Assembly (NCBI RefSeq): GCF_031844685.1
Contig: NZ_CP134605.1
Location: forward strand, 3,616,001 to 3,680,000
Length of the DNA: 64,000 bases
Direction of reading: 5' to 3'
DNA from: Streptomyces sp. ITFR-21
GTDB lineage: Bacteria; Actinomycetota; Actinomycetes; Streptomycetales; Streptomycetaceae
Below the pieces are notes generated by a model. It did no database searches and was not told the origin of the DNA. It worked only from the letters and a program-made list of their open reading frames with translations. The position numbers and the translations under genes are program-made. Shown piece after piece: positions 10,123 to 21,328 of the stretch (positions within the stretch are counted from its first letter, which is position 1; every line of letters begins with the position of its first letter).

Positions 10123-10536
10123 GAGGGCTCCTCGGGCCTGCGCGAGCGATACGTACTAAGCGGTAACTTACTTCGGTCTCGGCTGAGGTTACCCGGGAAT
10201 CCGGGGCCCATAAAGTTCCCGGCCCGGTGATCTGTGTCGCGGGCCCCCGGCGTGTCGCGTGGTGTGTCCTGCGGCGGTTTCCGCGGGCACGGCATGGTGG
10301 CGCGGGCCTTCCCGCCGCGGCGCTGCGGTTGAAGCTTCCCGGATCGTGACAAACATGGAGTCAGCGGCCTTACCCGCCGCCCCGACCCCGTCCGGCGGCC
10401 TTTTGCCGCCCGGCCCGTCCGGCGGCCTCGGCCGTCCGATTTGCCCGGCGGCCTTAGCCGCTCCGACCGCCCCGCTCCGACCGCCCCGCCCCCTGCCGGC
10501 CCGCCCCCTGCCGGCCCGACCGAGGAGGACCCGACG
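10123..10536. other. Divergent spacer between the Fe-S oxidoreductase and LCP genes
   Basis: No gene was seen. The left 60 bp are relatively AT-rich and carry the palindrome at 10157-10170. The right part is strongly GC-skewed, with repeated CCGGCGGCCT steps (about 10390-10450), and ends in the GAGGAGGA ribosome site of the LCP gene. Confidence 0.5.
10157..10170. promoter_or_regulatory. TAAG-N6-CTTA palindrome, candidate TetR-type operator
   Basis: TAAGCGGTAACTTA lies 35 bp before the start of the Fe-S oxidoreductase gene, in its promoter region. The TAAG/CTTA symmetry resembles operators of TetR-type regulators of fatty-acid oxidation, but the regulator is not encoded here. Confidence 0.35.
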
Positions 10537-11373
10537 ATGCGCACCCTGCTCCGCTGGGTGGCGGTCAGCGCCGGCCTCGCCCTGGTGGTGACGGCCGGCC
10601 TCGGCTGGGCGGCCTACCGCAAGTTCAGCGACAACATCCGCACCGACAGTGCCGCCGAGCGCGTGCTGGCCCGGTACGCGGCCGAGCGGCCCCCCGTCCT
10701 GGTGCCGGGTGCGCGCAACATCCTGGTGATGGGCACCGCCGACGGCGCCCGGGGCGGGGACGGCGAACCCGAGGCGGCCGTCCTGCTGCACCTGTCCGCG
10801 GACCGGCGGCGGGCCGCGGCGGTCGGTGTGCCCCGCGAGCTGATGGTGGCCGCACCCCGGTGCGCCCGGCCCGGCGGCGGCACCACCCCGGCGGCGTACG
10901 AGCCCTTCGGCGCCGCCTTCCGCAGCGGCGCGGCGTGCTCGATCCGCGCCTTCGAACGGCTCAGCGGCATCCGGATCGACCACCATCTGGTGGTGGACGT
11001 GGCCGGCTTCCAGAAGATCGCCGGCGCGGTCGGCGGCCGTGCGGTGGACGCCAGGGGCGACCTGCCGCAGGCGCTGGCCCGCGGCGCGCGCGGTGGCGAC
11101 GGCGGGCTCGCCCATCCCGCGCGGCTCTACGGGTTCCTGGACACCGCGACCTCCTCGATCACCGCGGACCCCGGACTCAGCTCGCTGCCCGCGCTGTACG
11201 ACCTGGCCGGCAGCCTGCGCCGGCTCCCGGCCGGCGGCCTGGTGCTCCGTACGGTCCCGGTGGCCCGTCACGGCGTGCCCCGGCAGCCGGGGGCGGGGGA
11301 GCTCTTCCAGGCGCTACGGGCCGACCGGCCGCTGTCCTGTGCTGCCTGCGCGCGAGCCGCGCGGCAAAATTGA
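10537..11373 (+). CDS. LytR-CpsA-Psr (LCP) family protein, degenerate active site
   Basis: Typical LCP proteins attach teichoic acids or other glycopolymers to peptidoglycan outside the membrane. ATG 10537 follows GAGGAGGA. An N-terminal signal anchor (WVAVSAGLALVVTAGLGWAAY) precedes an LCP fold with NILVMGTADGAR, AAVLLHLSADRRRAAAVGVPREL and HHLVVDVAGFQKIAGAVGG. The usual catalytic and phosphate-binding residues are altered: GSD/T becomes GTA, the RSDT segment becomes EPEA, and PRD becomes PRE. At 278 residues it is short and ends in a Cys pair. It lies just upstream of dnaK on the same strand. It is probably a structural or regulatory paralogue, not an active ligase. Confidence 0.75.
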   Translation: MRTLLRWVAVSAGLALVVTAGLGWAAYRKFSDNIRTDSAAERVLARYAAERPPVLVPGARNILVMGTADGARGGDGEPEAAVLLHLSADRRRAAAVGVPRELMVAAPRCARPGGGTTPAAYEPFGAAFRSGAACSIRAFERLSGIRIDHHLVVDVAGFQKIAGAVGGRAVDARGDLPQALARGARGGDGGLAHPARLYGFLDTATSSITADPGLSSLPALYDLAGSLRRLPAGGLVLRTVPVARHGVPRQPGAGELFQALRADRPLSCAACARAARQN

Positions 11374-11389
11374 GCCGACCCGACTCATC
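11369..11389. promoter_or_regulatory. Degenerate HAIR (HspR-binding) site upstream of dnaK
   Basis: ATTGAGC-N7-ACTCATC keeps the HAIR geometry with 5 of 7 matches in each arm. It overlaps the LCP stop codon. Its centre is 52 bp before that of the perfect HAIR, close to the spacing of the -49 and +4 HspR sites I recall for the S. coelicolor dnaK promoter. Confidence 0.6.
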
Positions 11390-11393
11390 TCTG

Positions 11394-11422
11394 TTGACAG
11401 AAGATCCGGGCTGAGGCACTCT
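11394..11422 (+). promoter_or_regulatory. dnaK promoter (-35 TTGACA)
   Basis: A consensus TTGACA at 11394-11399 is followed after 17 bp by CACTCT (11417-11422), which runs into the HAIR repeat. HspR bound there would block RNA polymerase. Confidence 0.65.
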
Positions 11423-11441
11423 TGAGTCAGTTCCACTCAAG
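11421..11441. promoter_or_regulatory. Perfect HAIR operator for HspR
   Basis: CTTGAGT-CAGTTCC-ACTCAAG matches the HspR-associated inverted repeat exactly. It overlaps the dnaK promoter, 25 bp before the start codon. HspR, encoded by the fourth gene, represses the operon with DnaK as co-repressor in known streptomycetes. Confidence 0.92.
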
Positions 11442-11465
11442 TGCGGTTAGCTGGAGGATTTCACC

Positions 11466-13337
11466 ATGGCAGAACGTGCGGTCGGCATCGACCTGGGCAC
11501 GACTAATTCCGTCGTCAGCGTTCTGGAAGGCGGCGAGCCCACCGTCATCACCAACGCAGAGGGCGCCAGGACCACGCCGTCCGTCGTCGCCTTCGCGAAG
11601 AACGGCGAAGTGCTCGTCGGCGAGGTCGCCAAGCGACAGGCCGTCACCAACGTCGACCGGACCATCCGCTCGGTCAAGCGCCACATGGGCACCGACTGGC
11701 GGATCAACCTCGACGGCAAGGACTTCAACCCGCAGCAGATCTCCGCGTTCATCCTGCAGAAGCTGAAGCGGGACGCCGAGTCGTACCTGGGCGAGAAGGT
11801 CACCGACGCGGTGATCACCGTCCCCGCGTACTTCAACGACTCCGAGCGGCAGGCCACCAAGGAGGCCGGCGAGATCGCCGGGCTGAACGTCCTGCGCATC
11901 GTCAACGAGCCGACCGCCGCCGCGCTGGCGTACGGCCTGGACAAGGACGACCAGACGATCCTGGTCTTCGACCTCGGCGGCGGCACCTTCGACGTGTCGC
12001 TGCTGGAGATCGGCGACGGCGTGGTCGAGGTCAAGGCCACCAACGGCGACAACCACCTCGGCGGCGACGACTGGGACCAGCGGGTCGTCGACTACCTGGT
12101 CAAGCAGTTCCAGTCCGGCCACGGTGTGGACCTGGCCCGCGACAAGATGGCCCTCCAGCGCCTCCGTGAGGCCGCGGAGAAGGCGAAGATCGAGCTGTCC
12201 TCGTCCACCGAGACCTCGATCAACCTGCCCTACATCACCGCCTCCGCCGAGGGCCCGCTGCACCTGGACGAGAAGCTCACCCGGGCCCAGTTCCAGCAGC
12301 TGACCGCGGACCTGCTGGAGCGCTGCAAGACCCCGTTCCACAACGTCATCAAGGACGCCGGCATCCAGCTGTCCGAGATCGACCACGTGGTCCTGGTCGG
12401 CGGTTCCACCCGGATGCCCGCCGTCGCCGACCTGGTGCGCGAGCTGACCGGCGGCAAGGACGCCAACAAGGGCGTCAACCCGGACGAGGTCGTCGCCATC
12501 GGCGCGTCCCTGCAGGCCGGTGTGCTCAAGGGCGAGGTCAAGGACGTCCTGCTGCTCGACGTCACCCCGCTGTCCCTCGGTATCGAGACCAAGGGCGGCA
12601 TCATGACCAAGCTGATCGAGCGCAACACCACGATCCCGACCAAGCGCTCCGAGATCTTCACCACCGCCGAGGACAACCAGCCGTCGGTGCAGATCCAGGT
12701 CTACCAGGGCGAGCGCGAGATCGCCGCGTACAACAAGAAGCTCGGCATGTTCGAGCTGACCGGCCTGCCGCCGGCCCCGCGCGGGATGCCGCAGATCGAG
12801 GTCACCTTCGACATCGACGCCAACGGCATCATGCACGTCGGCGCGAAGGACCTGGGCACCGGCAAGGAGCAGCGGATGACCGTCACCGGCGGCTCCTCGC
12901 TGCCCAAGGACGAGGTCGACCGGATGCGCCACGAGGCCGAGCAGTACGCGGACGAGGACCACAAGCGCCGCGAGGCCGCCGAGACCCGCAACCAGGGCGA
13001 GCAGCTCGTCTACCAGACCGAGAAGTTCATCGCGGACAACAAGGACAAGCTCCCCGAGGACGTCAAGTCCGAGGTCGAGACCGCGATCGCGGACCTCAAG
13101 GAGAAGCTGAAGAACGAGTCCGCGGAGGACGGCAACACCGCGTTGATCCGCGAGGCCACCGAGCACGTCGCGGCCGTCAGCCAGAAGCTGGGCCAGGCGC
13201 TGTACGCCAACGCCGGAGCCGAGGGAGCCGCCGCCGCGGGCGCGCCGGCCGGTGAGCAGGCCGCGGCCGACGACGACGTGGTGGACGCCGAGATCGTCGA
13301 CGACGAGAACGGCAACAAGAGGGACGGTGCCGCGTGA
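11466..13337 (+). CDS. dnaK: Hsp70 chaperone DnaK
   Basis: ATP-dependent chaperone for folding nascent and stress-damaged proteins in the cytosol; in streptomycetes also the co-repressor of HspR. It has 623 residues, the usual length for actinobacterial DnaK. The nucleotide-binding domain opens with [13 protein letters not shown] and includes [14 protein letters not shown] and [13 protein letters not shown]. The substrate-binding domain begins after about residue 355 ([14 protein letters not shown]), followed by the helical lid and the conserved acidic tail [16 protein letters not shown] ribosome site precedes ATG 11466. Its stop overlaps the grpE start (GTGA), so the two are translationally coupled. 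Heat induction through HspR is expected. Confidence 0.98.
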   Translation: MAERAVGIDLGTTNSVVSVLEGGEPTVITNAEGARTTPSVVAFAKNGEVLVGEVAKRQAVTNVDRTIRSVKRHMGTDWRINLDGKDFNPQQISAFILQKLKRDAESYLGEKVTDAVITVPAYFNDSERQATKEAGEIAGLNVLRIVNEPTAAALAYGLDKDDQTILVFDLGGGTFDVSLLEIGDGVVEVKATNGDNHLGGDDWDQRVVDYLVKQFQSGHGVDLARDKMALQRLREAAEKAKIELSSSTETSINLPYITASAEGPLHLDEKLTRAQFQQLTADLLERCKTPFHNVIKDAGIQLSEIDHVVLVGGSTRMPAVADLVRELTGGKDANKGVNPDEVVAIGASLQAGVLKGEVKDVLLLDVTPLSLGIETKGGIMTKLIERNTTIPTKRSEIFTTAEDNQPSVQIQVYQGEREIAAYNKKLGMFELTGLPPAPRGMPQIEVTFDIDANGIMHVGAKDLGTGKEQRMTVTGGSSLPKDEVDRMRHEAEQYADEDHKRREAAETRNQGEQLVYQTEKFIADNKDKLPEDVKSEVETAIADLKEKLKNESAEDGNTALIREATEHVAAVSQKLGQALYANAGAEGAAAAGAPAGEQAAADDDVVDAEIVDDENGNKRDGAA

Positions 13338-13999
13338 CGGAGGAGCCGAAGGGCTTCGAGGAGCCCGACGTCCCCTCCGAGGCCGCCGACAAGCCCGCAT
13401 CCGCCAAGGACGCCGGGACCGCCGACCAGGCGGGGTCGGCGGCCCAGGGCGGGGACGCCAACGAACTGACGGCCCTGAGGGCGCAGCTGGACCAGGTGCG
13501 TACCGCGGTCAACGAACGCACCGCGGACCTCCAGCGCCTCCAGGCCGAATACCAGAACTACCGCCGCCGGGTGGAGCGGGACCGGGTCGCGGTCAAGGAG
13601 ATCGCGGTCGCCAACCTGCTCATCGAGCTGCTCCCGGTGCTGGACGACATCGGCCGGGCCCGCGAGCACGGTGAACTGGTGGGCGGCTTCAAGTCGGTCG
13701 CCGAGTCGCTGGAGACGGTCGCCGCCAAGCTGGGGCTCCAGCAGTTCGGCAAGGAGGGCGAGCCCTTCGACCCGCTGGTGCACGAGGCGCTGATGCACAG
13801 CTATTCGCCCGATGTCACGCAGACCACATGCGTGCAGATCCTCCAGCCGGGGTACCGCATCGGGGAGCGCAATCTCCGGCCCGCCCGGGTCGCGGTCGCC
13901 GAACCGCAGCCGGGCGCGCACGGCAAGCCGGAGGGCCTGTCGGAGGAGGACGACGAGAAGCCGGACAGCGAGGAGACCGGTGGCCCGGACGAGGGCTGA
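13334..13999 (+). CDS. grpE: Nucleotide exchange factor GrpE
   Basis: Releases ADP from DnaK. A 221-residue protein with a disordered acidic N-terminus, a long coiled-coil helix (about 45-105, with [19 protein letters not shown]) and a C-terminal beta domain ending in PARVAV. The segment [13 protein letters not shown] marks the family. The C-terminal 35 residues are an acidic tail. It starts at GTG 13334, overlapping dnaK by 4 bp, and ends 38 bp before dnaJ. Confidence 0.97.
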   Translation: MTEEPKGFEEPDVPSEAADKPASAKDAGTADQAGSAAQGGDANELTALRAQLDQVRTAVNERTADLQRLQAEYQNYRRRVERDRVAVKEIAVANLLIELLPVLDDIGRAREHGELVGGFKSVAESLETVAAKLGLQQFGKEGEPFDPLVHEALMHSYSPDVTQTTCVQILQPGYRIGERNLRPARVAVAEPQPGAHGKPEGLSEEDDEKPDSEETGGPDEG

Positions 14000-14037
14000 C
14001 GGAGCGGCAGGAGTGACGGAGAGGAGGGACGTCGGGG

Positions 14038-15234
14038 ATGAGCATCAGTAGGGACCTGTTGGAGAAGGACCTGTACAAGGTCCTCGGCGTCCCCAAGGAC
14101 GCCACCGACGCGGAGATCAAGAAGGCGTACCGGAAGCTCGCCCGCGAGTTCCACCCGGACGCCAACAAGGGCGACGCGAAGGCCGAGGAGCGCTTCAAGG
14201 AGATCTCCGAGGCCAACGACGTCCTCTCCGACGCCAAGCGGCGCAAGGAGTACGACGAGGGCCGCGCGCTGTTCGGCAACGGCGGTTTCCGCCCCGGGCC
14301 GGGCGCGGGCGGCCCCGGCGGCTTCAACTTCGACCTCGGCGACCTCTTCGGGGGCGGCGGCACCCCCGGCACCGGCGCGCCCGGTACGGGTCAGGGCGGC
14401 GGCTTCGGCGGCGGTCTCGGTGACGTGTTCGGCGGGCTGTTCAACCGCGGCGGCACCACCCGGGTGCAGCCGCGGCGCGGCCAGGACGTCGAGTCCGAGG
14501 TGACGCTGAGCTTCACCGAGGCGGTCGACGGGGCCACGGTCCCGCTGCGGATGTCCTCGCAGGCGCCCTGCAAGGCGTGTTCCGGCACCGGCGACAAGAA
14601 CGGCACCCCCCGGGTGTGCCCGACCTGCGTCGGCACCGGGCAGGTCTCGCGCGGCGGCGGTGGCGGCTTCTCGCTCACCGACCCGTGTGTGGACTGCAAG
14701 GGCCGTGGCCTGATCGCGGAGAACCCCTGCGAGGTCTGCCACGGCAGCGGCCGGGCGAAGAGCTCGCGCACCATGCAGGTCCGTATCCCCGCCGGGGTCA
14801 CCGACGGGCAGCGGATCCGGCTGCGCGGCAAGGGAGCGCCCGGCGAGCGCGGCGGCCCGGCCGGCGACCTCTACGTTGCCGTACACGTCGGACGGCACCC
14901 GGTGTTCGGCCGCAAGGACGCCAACCTCACCGTGACCGTGCCGGTCACCTTCGTGGAGGCGGCCCTCGGCGGAGAGATCAGGGTGCCCACCCTCGGCGGG
15001 CCCCCGGTCACCCTCAAGCTGCCCGCCGGCACCCCCAACGGCCGTACGCTGCGGGCCCGCGGCAAGGGCGCGCTGGGCAAGGACGGCTCTCGCGGGGACC
15101 TGCTGGTCACCGTCGAGGTGACGGTGCCGGAGAAGACCGAGGGCAAGGCGCTCGACGCGCTGGAGTCGTACCGGGAAGCAACCGCGGACGTCGATCCGCG
15201 GGCGGAGCTGTTCAAGGCCGCAAAGGGAGCGTGA
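14038..15234 (+). CDS. dnaJ: Hsp40 co-chaperone DnaJ
   Basis: Stimulates the DnaK ATPase and delivers substrates. It has 398 residues: a J domain with the HPD motif ([11 protein letters not shown], about 40-46), a Gly/Phe-rich linker (about 80-145), and four CxxCxGxG zinc motifs ([32 protein letters not shown], about 180-240). The substrate-binding C-terminal domain follows. Third gene of the operon, it ends 4 bp before hspR. Streptomycetes carry a second dnaJ elsewhere. Confidence 0.98.
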   Translation: MSISRDLLEKDLYKVLGVPKDATDAEIKKAYRKLAREFHPDANKGDAKAEERFKEISEANDVLSDAKRRKEYDEGRALFGNGGFRPGPGAGGPGGFNFDLGDLFGGGGTPGTGAPGTGQGGGFGGGLGDVFGGLFNRGGTTRVQPRRGQDVESEVTLSFTEAVDGATVPLRMSSQAPCKACSGTGDKNGTPRVCPTCVGTGQVSRGGGGGFSLTDPCVDCKGRGLIAENPCEVCHGSGRAKSSRTMQVRIPAGVTDGQRIRLRGKGAPGERGGPAGDLYVAVHVGRHPVFGRKDANLTVTVPVTFVEAALGGEIRVPTLGGPPVTLKLPAGTPNGRTLRARGKGALGKDGSRGDLLVTVEVTVPEKTEGKALDALESYREATADVDPRAELFKAAKGA

Positions 15235-15238
15235 GGCG

Positions 15239-15715
15239 ATGAGCATCGACGGAGGCGGGGTCCGCAGGCCGGGCGGACCGATGGGCCGCAGCCCGTACCA
15301 GCTGACCGAGGAGTCCCCGGTCTACGTCATCTCGGTGGCGGCCGAGCTGTCCGGGCTGCACCCGCAGACCCTGCGGCAGTACGACCGCCTCGGCCTGGTC
15401 TCCCCGGACCGTACGGCCGGCCGCGGCCGGCGCTACTCGGCCCGCGACATCGAGCAGCTGCGCGAGGTGCAGCGGCTCTCGCAGGACGAGGGCATCAACC
15501 TGGCCGGCATCAAGCGGATCATCGAACTGGAGAACCAGGTGGCCGCGCTCCAGGCCCGCGTCGCCGAGCTCGGCGCGGCCGTCGAGGGCGCCGCCGCCGT
15601 GATCCAGCAGCGCGAGGCGGCCGTCCACGCGTCCTACCGCCGCGACCTGGTCCCGTACCAGGACGTGCAGCACACCAGCGCCCTGGTGGTGTGGCGGCCT
15701 CGGCGGGACGGCTGA
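15239..15715 (+). CDS. hspR: Heat-shock repressor HspR (MerR-type)
   Basis: Autoregulatory repressor of the dnaK operon and, in streptomycetes, of clpB and lon. The 158-residue protein has a MerR-type winged helix-turn-helix (about 20-90; LHPQTLRQYDRLGLV and GRRYSARDIEQL) followed by a coiled coil (about 95-125) and a basic tail. It starts at ATG 15239, 4 bp after dnaJ. Its targets are visible in this window: HAIR sites at 11421-11441 and 17885-17905, with a weaker one at 11369-11389. Confidence 0.96.
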   Translation: MSIDGGGVRRPGGPMGRSPYQLTEESPVYVISVAAELSGLHPQTLRQYDRLGLVSPDRTAGRGRRYSARDIEQLREVQRLSQDEGINLAGIKRIIELENQVAALQARVAELGAAVEGAAAVIQQREAAVHASYRRDLVPYQDVQHTSALVVWRPRRDG

Positions 15716-15716
15716 C

Positions 15717-15774
15717 GCCCCGCCGGGTGCCCAAGAGGTGCGGGGGCGCCCCGTCGGGCGTCTTCCGGCGGGGC
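15717..15774 (+). terminator. Possible terminator of the dnaK operon
   Basis: GCCCCGCCGG (15717-15726) and CCGGCGGGGC (15765-15774) can pair. The 38-nt loop contains its own GGGGCGCCCC palindrome. It starts right after the hspR stop codon. Confidence 0.45.
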
Positions 15775-15869
15775 CCGTGCGGCGTCCTGGGCGGCGTGGC
15801 GGGCTCGGGCGTCCTGAGGACGCCGGCTTGGTCAGGCGTCCTCGGCGGCGGGATCCCGGCCGGCGGGTG

Positions 15870-16277
15870 TCAGGCGTTGCCCATCGCGCGGGTGAGGGCG
15901 ATCTCGATGACGATCCGCTCCGGGTCGGGCGCGGGCGTGCGGCCGTAGCGTTCGGCGTAGCGGCTGACCGCGTCGGCGATCCGGGCCGGGTCCTCGCACA
16001 CGGTGGCGAGCCCTTCGAGGGTGGCCCACTTGCCGCCCGCCACCTGGGAGACCGCCACCGCGGCGCCGGCCGGGCCCGCGGCGCGGACATGGGCGGCCTT
16101 GGCGCTGGCCCGGCCGGTGATGACGCGGGCCAGACCGGCCCGCGGGTCGTAGGTGACACCGACCGGTACGAGGTGCGGGGTGCCGTCCGGGCGCGGGGTG
16201 GCCAGGGCGCACAGGTGGTACTCCTGCCAGAAGGCGAGGTAACCGGGTGTGGGCGCGCGGGGATCGAGAGGTGCCAT
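15870..16277 (-). CDS. PPOX-class F420-dependent oxidoreductase-like protein
   Basis: A 135-residue split-barrel flavin/deazaflavin-binding protein of the pyridoxamine-phosphate-oxidase-like superfamily, like the small Rv1155 group. Typical family steps are ALATPRPDGTPHLVPVGVTYD, the ITGRASAKAAHVRA segment that binds the cofactor phosphate, and WATLEGLATV. The substrate is unknown; F420H2 is the more likely cofactor in an actinomycete, but FMN or heme cannot be excluded. The start is ATG 16277. It is a single gene on the minus strand, downstream of the P450. Confidence 0.85.
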   Translation of the reverse strand: MAPLDPRAPTPGYLAFWQEYHLCALATPRPDGTPHLVPVGVTYDPRAGLARVITGRASAKAAHVRAAGPAGAAVAVSQVAGGKWATLEGLATVCEDPARIADAVSRYAERYGRTPAPDPERIVIEIALTRAMGNA

Positions 16278-16446
16278 GCGGACGACGTTAGCCCCTCGCC
16301 CCGCACCCCGGCCGGTCCGGCCACCCGGGCTCCGCCGGCCACCCGGGCTCCGCCAACTCCTGCGGCTCCGCCGGCCCCCGCGGCTCCGCCGCCCGCCCCT
16401 GCTCGACAGACCGCCCCGAGCCGCTCGGCGGCCCCGGCTCCGCCGC

Positions 16447-17673
16447 TCACCCCAGCCGTACGGGCAGCTCCGTCACGCCGTTGCCGACGAAACCCGGCAG
16501 CGGCGGCAGCGACCCGTCCGGCACGGCCACGGTCAGGCCGGGGTGGGCCGCGTACAACTCGCGCAGCGCGATCACCGCTTCCAGGCGGGCCAGCGGCGCG
16601 CCCAGGCAGTAGTGGGCGCCGTGCCCGAAGGACAGGTGCCGGCCGGCCGGGCGGGTGACATCGAACCGGTCGGCGTCCGGCCCGTACTCGCGCCGGTCGC
16701 GGCCGGCGGCGGCGTATCCGGCCAGGACCGGGGTGCCGCGCGGCACCGTGACGCCGTCCACCTCGATGTCGGTGGTCGGGTACCGGAACGGGAAGTTGGC
16801 GACCGGGCTGTCCCAGCGGAGCGTCTCCTCGACCACCGCGTCCCAGGACGCCCGCCCGGCCAGGACCAGCGCGAGCTGCTCGGGGTGGCCGCTGAGCGCG
16901 CGGACCGCGTTGGTGATCAGGTTGAGGGTGGTCTCGTGGCCGGCCACGATCATCAGCAGCAGGGTGCCGGTGAGTTCGGCGTCGCTGAGCCGCTCCGCGC
17001 CGCCGTTCAGGGCGTCGTCGCGGGCCGCGATCAGCGCGCTGGTCAGGTCCTCGCCGGGCCGGGCCCTGCGGTCGGCGACGACCCGGGCGAGCACCGCGTG
17101 GATCCGCGCCTGGGCGGCCATCGCGTCGGCGGCCGGGCTGGAGGTGCTGACCAGGACGCGGACCAGCTCGTGCAGCTCGTCGCGGTAGGCGGCGTCGACG
17201 CCGAGCAGCTCCGAGATGACCCCCATGGGCAGCGGGTACGCGAAGTGCAGCCGCAGGTCCACCACCCCGTCGCCGTCGCGGTGTCCGGGCAGCGCGGCGA
17301 GCAGTTCCCCGGCCAGCCGGCCGATCCAGGGCCGCATGGCGGCCACCCGGCGCGGGGTGAACGCCTTGGTGGCCAGGCCGCGCAGCCGCCGGTGGTCGTC
17401 ACCGTCCGCCGTGGTCATGCCGTCGACCAGGGCGAACGCGTTGAGCTGCCACTGCTCGGGGACACGGCCCTGCTGGTAGGCGGCGAAGTGACGGGCGCTC
17501 TTGGCGACCTTGGGGTCGGCCAGGAAGTCGCGCAGCTCCTTGTAGCGGGACACGATCATCCCGGGCACGCCGCCGGGCAGCAGCACCGGGCAGGCGGCCG
17601 CCGCCTCGCGCAGGGCGCCGGCCTCCGCGTGGACGGCGGTACCGGAGGGGTCCATGGGGTGCGCAGCGGTCAT
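16447..17673 (-). CDS. Cytochrome P450 (CYP107-like)
   Basis: A soluble bacterial class I P450 of 408 residues, monooxygenase with unknown substrate. The I-helix oxygen-activating motif is AGHETT, the ExxR motif is ETLR, and the heme loop reads FGHGAHYCLGAPLAR with Cys as axial ligand. ATG 17673 has GAGGATG upstream. No ferredoxin or reductase gene is adjacent, so electrons must come from elsewhere. It is transcribed divergently from clpB across a 286-bp spacer and lies between the two heat-shock loci. A role in an orphan tailoring or detoxification step is a guess. Confidence 0.93.
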   Translation of the reverse strand: MTAAHPMDPSGTAVHAEAGALREAAAACPVLLPGGVPGMIVSRYKELRDFLADPKVAKSARHFAAYQQGRVPEQWQLNAFALVDGMTTADGDDHRRLRGLATKAFTPRRVAAMRPWIGRLAGELLAALPGHRDGDGVVDLRLHFAYPLPMGVISELLGVDAAYRDELHELVRVLVSTSSPAADAMAAQARIHAVLARVVADRRARPGEDLTSALIAARDDALNGGAERLSDAELTGTLLLMIVAGHETTLNLITNAVRALSGHPEQLALVLAGRASWDAVVEETLRWDSPVANFPFRYPTTDIEVDGVTVPRGTPVLAGYAAAGRDRREYGPDADRFDVTRPAGRHLSFGHGAHYCLGAPLARLEAVIALRELYAAHPGLTVAVPDGSLPPLPGFVGNGVTELPVRLG

Positions 17674-17884
17674 GTCACATCCTCACCAGCGGGGACCTGC
17701 GGAGGTACGGGGGTGTACGGCATGGCGTACACGACAGGGCTGCGAACGGTGCCGGTCGCGGTGCGTTTTGGGCAACTCCGTTGGACTCCGCCGGAGTTGT
17801 GCCGGCATTGTCGCACCGCCGCGGGGGCTTCTTCAACGATCAAACAAAATCCGGCAACGCGGCGCGTAGTCGCCCTGACATACC

Positions 17885-17905
17885 CTTGAGTGGAATAGAC
17901 TCAAC
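17885..17905. promoter_or_regulatory. HAIR operator for HspR upstream of clpB
   Basis: CTTGAGT-GGAATAG-ACTCAAC matches the HspR palindrome at 13 of 14 arm positions. CTGACA at 17875-17880 may be the -35 element. clpB is a known HspR target in S. coelicolor. Confidence 0.88.
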
Positions 17906-17959
17906 TTACCGTACGTTGATGAACGCAGGTTTACCCGATGAGGAGAGGATGCCGCACCC

Positions 17960-20575
<2,616 letters not shown>

Positions 20576-20625
20576 GGGTGACCGGTCCGGTCGGGCGGGG
20601 ATTCCCCGGGGACGGGCAGGGGCGG

Positions 20626-20660
20626 CCCCCGCCGATACGCCGAGCGCGTACCGGCGGGGG
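20626..20660 (+). terminator. Terminator of clpB
   Basis: CCCCCGCCG-A-TACGC and GCGTA-C-CGGCGGGGG pair with one mismatch around a 5-nt loop, followed by TTGT. It lies 50 bp after the clpB stop. Confidence 0.75.
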
Positions 20661-20722
20661 TTGTCACGTGCGGGGGCCGATGGGGGAGGATGGAGAGGGA
20701 AACGTCACGAAGGGACTTCACG

Positions 20723-21256
20723 GTGACCATCGATCCGTCCTCGATTCCTGATTTCGGGGGCCAGCCGGACCCCGAGCCGACCGGAGCCGCTCCCAGCGTG
20801 CTCATTCCGGACCAGGAGCTGGTGAAGCAGCTGCTCGACCAGATGGAACTGAAGTACCTCGTCGACGAGGAGGGCGACCTCGCGGCGCCGTGGGAGGAGT
20901 TCCGGACCTACTTCATGTTCCGGGGCGAGGGCGACCAGGAGGTTTTCGCGGTCCGGACCTTCTACGAGCGCTCCTACAGCGTCGACGACAAGCCCCACCT
21001 GCACGAGGTGATCGACGACTGGAACCGCCGTACCCTGTGGCCGAAGGTCTACACGCACACCCACGACGACGGCAGCGTGCGGCTGATCGGCGAGGCGCAG
21101 ACCGTGATCGGCATGGGCGTCAGCCTGGAGCACTTCGTGTCCAGCACGGTGAGCTGGGTGCGCGCGTCGATCGAGTTCGACAAGTGGGTCGGCGAGACCC
21201 TGGGCCTGGAGAAGGACGCCGACAGCGGCGTCGAGGGCGACGACTCCGGGGACTGA
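20723..21256 (+). CDS. YbjN-domain protein
   Basis: A 177-residue protein of the YbjN (type III secretion chaperone-like fold) family, common in streptomycetes next to clpB. GTG 20723 is preferred because AAGGGA precedes it and the product then begins MTIDPSSIPDFGG; an in-frame ATG at 20690 has no ribosome site. The conserved middle contains FMFRGEGDQEVFAVRTFYER and IDDWNRRTLWPKVYTHT, and the tail is acidic. The molecular function is unknown; related proteins are thought to assist protein folding or signalling. A hairpin terminator follows. Confidence 0.8.
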   Translation: MTIDPSSIPDFGGQPDPEPTGAAPSVLIPDQELVKQLLDQMELKYLVDEEGDLAAPWEEFRTYFMFRGEGDQEVFAVRTFYERSYSVDDKPHLHEVIDDWNRRTLWPKVYTHTHDDGSVRLIGEAQTVIGMGVSLEHFVSSTVSWVRASIEFDKWVGETLGLEKDADSGVEGDDSGD

Positions 21257-21261
21257 CCGGC

Positions 21262-21280
21262 CGCCCGGCTTGACCGGGCG
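21262..21280. terminator. Bidirectional hairpin between convergent genes
   Basis: CGCCCGG and CCGGGCG form a 7-bp stem around CTTGA, between the ends of the YbjN gene and the opposing mannosyltransferase gene. Confidence 0.6.
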
Positions 21281-21328
21281 CTCCGGGGGCCGCGCCGACG
21301 GAGCACCGGAGCGCCGGTCGGGCGGGTG

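Noticed and set aside
7831-10230. 799-codon plus-strand frame opposite the Fe-S oxidoreductase
   Set aside because: Typical GC-rich shadow frame; the minus strand encodes intact Fe-S motifs.
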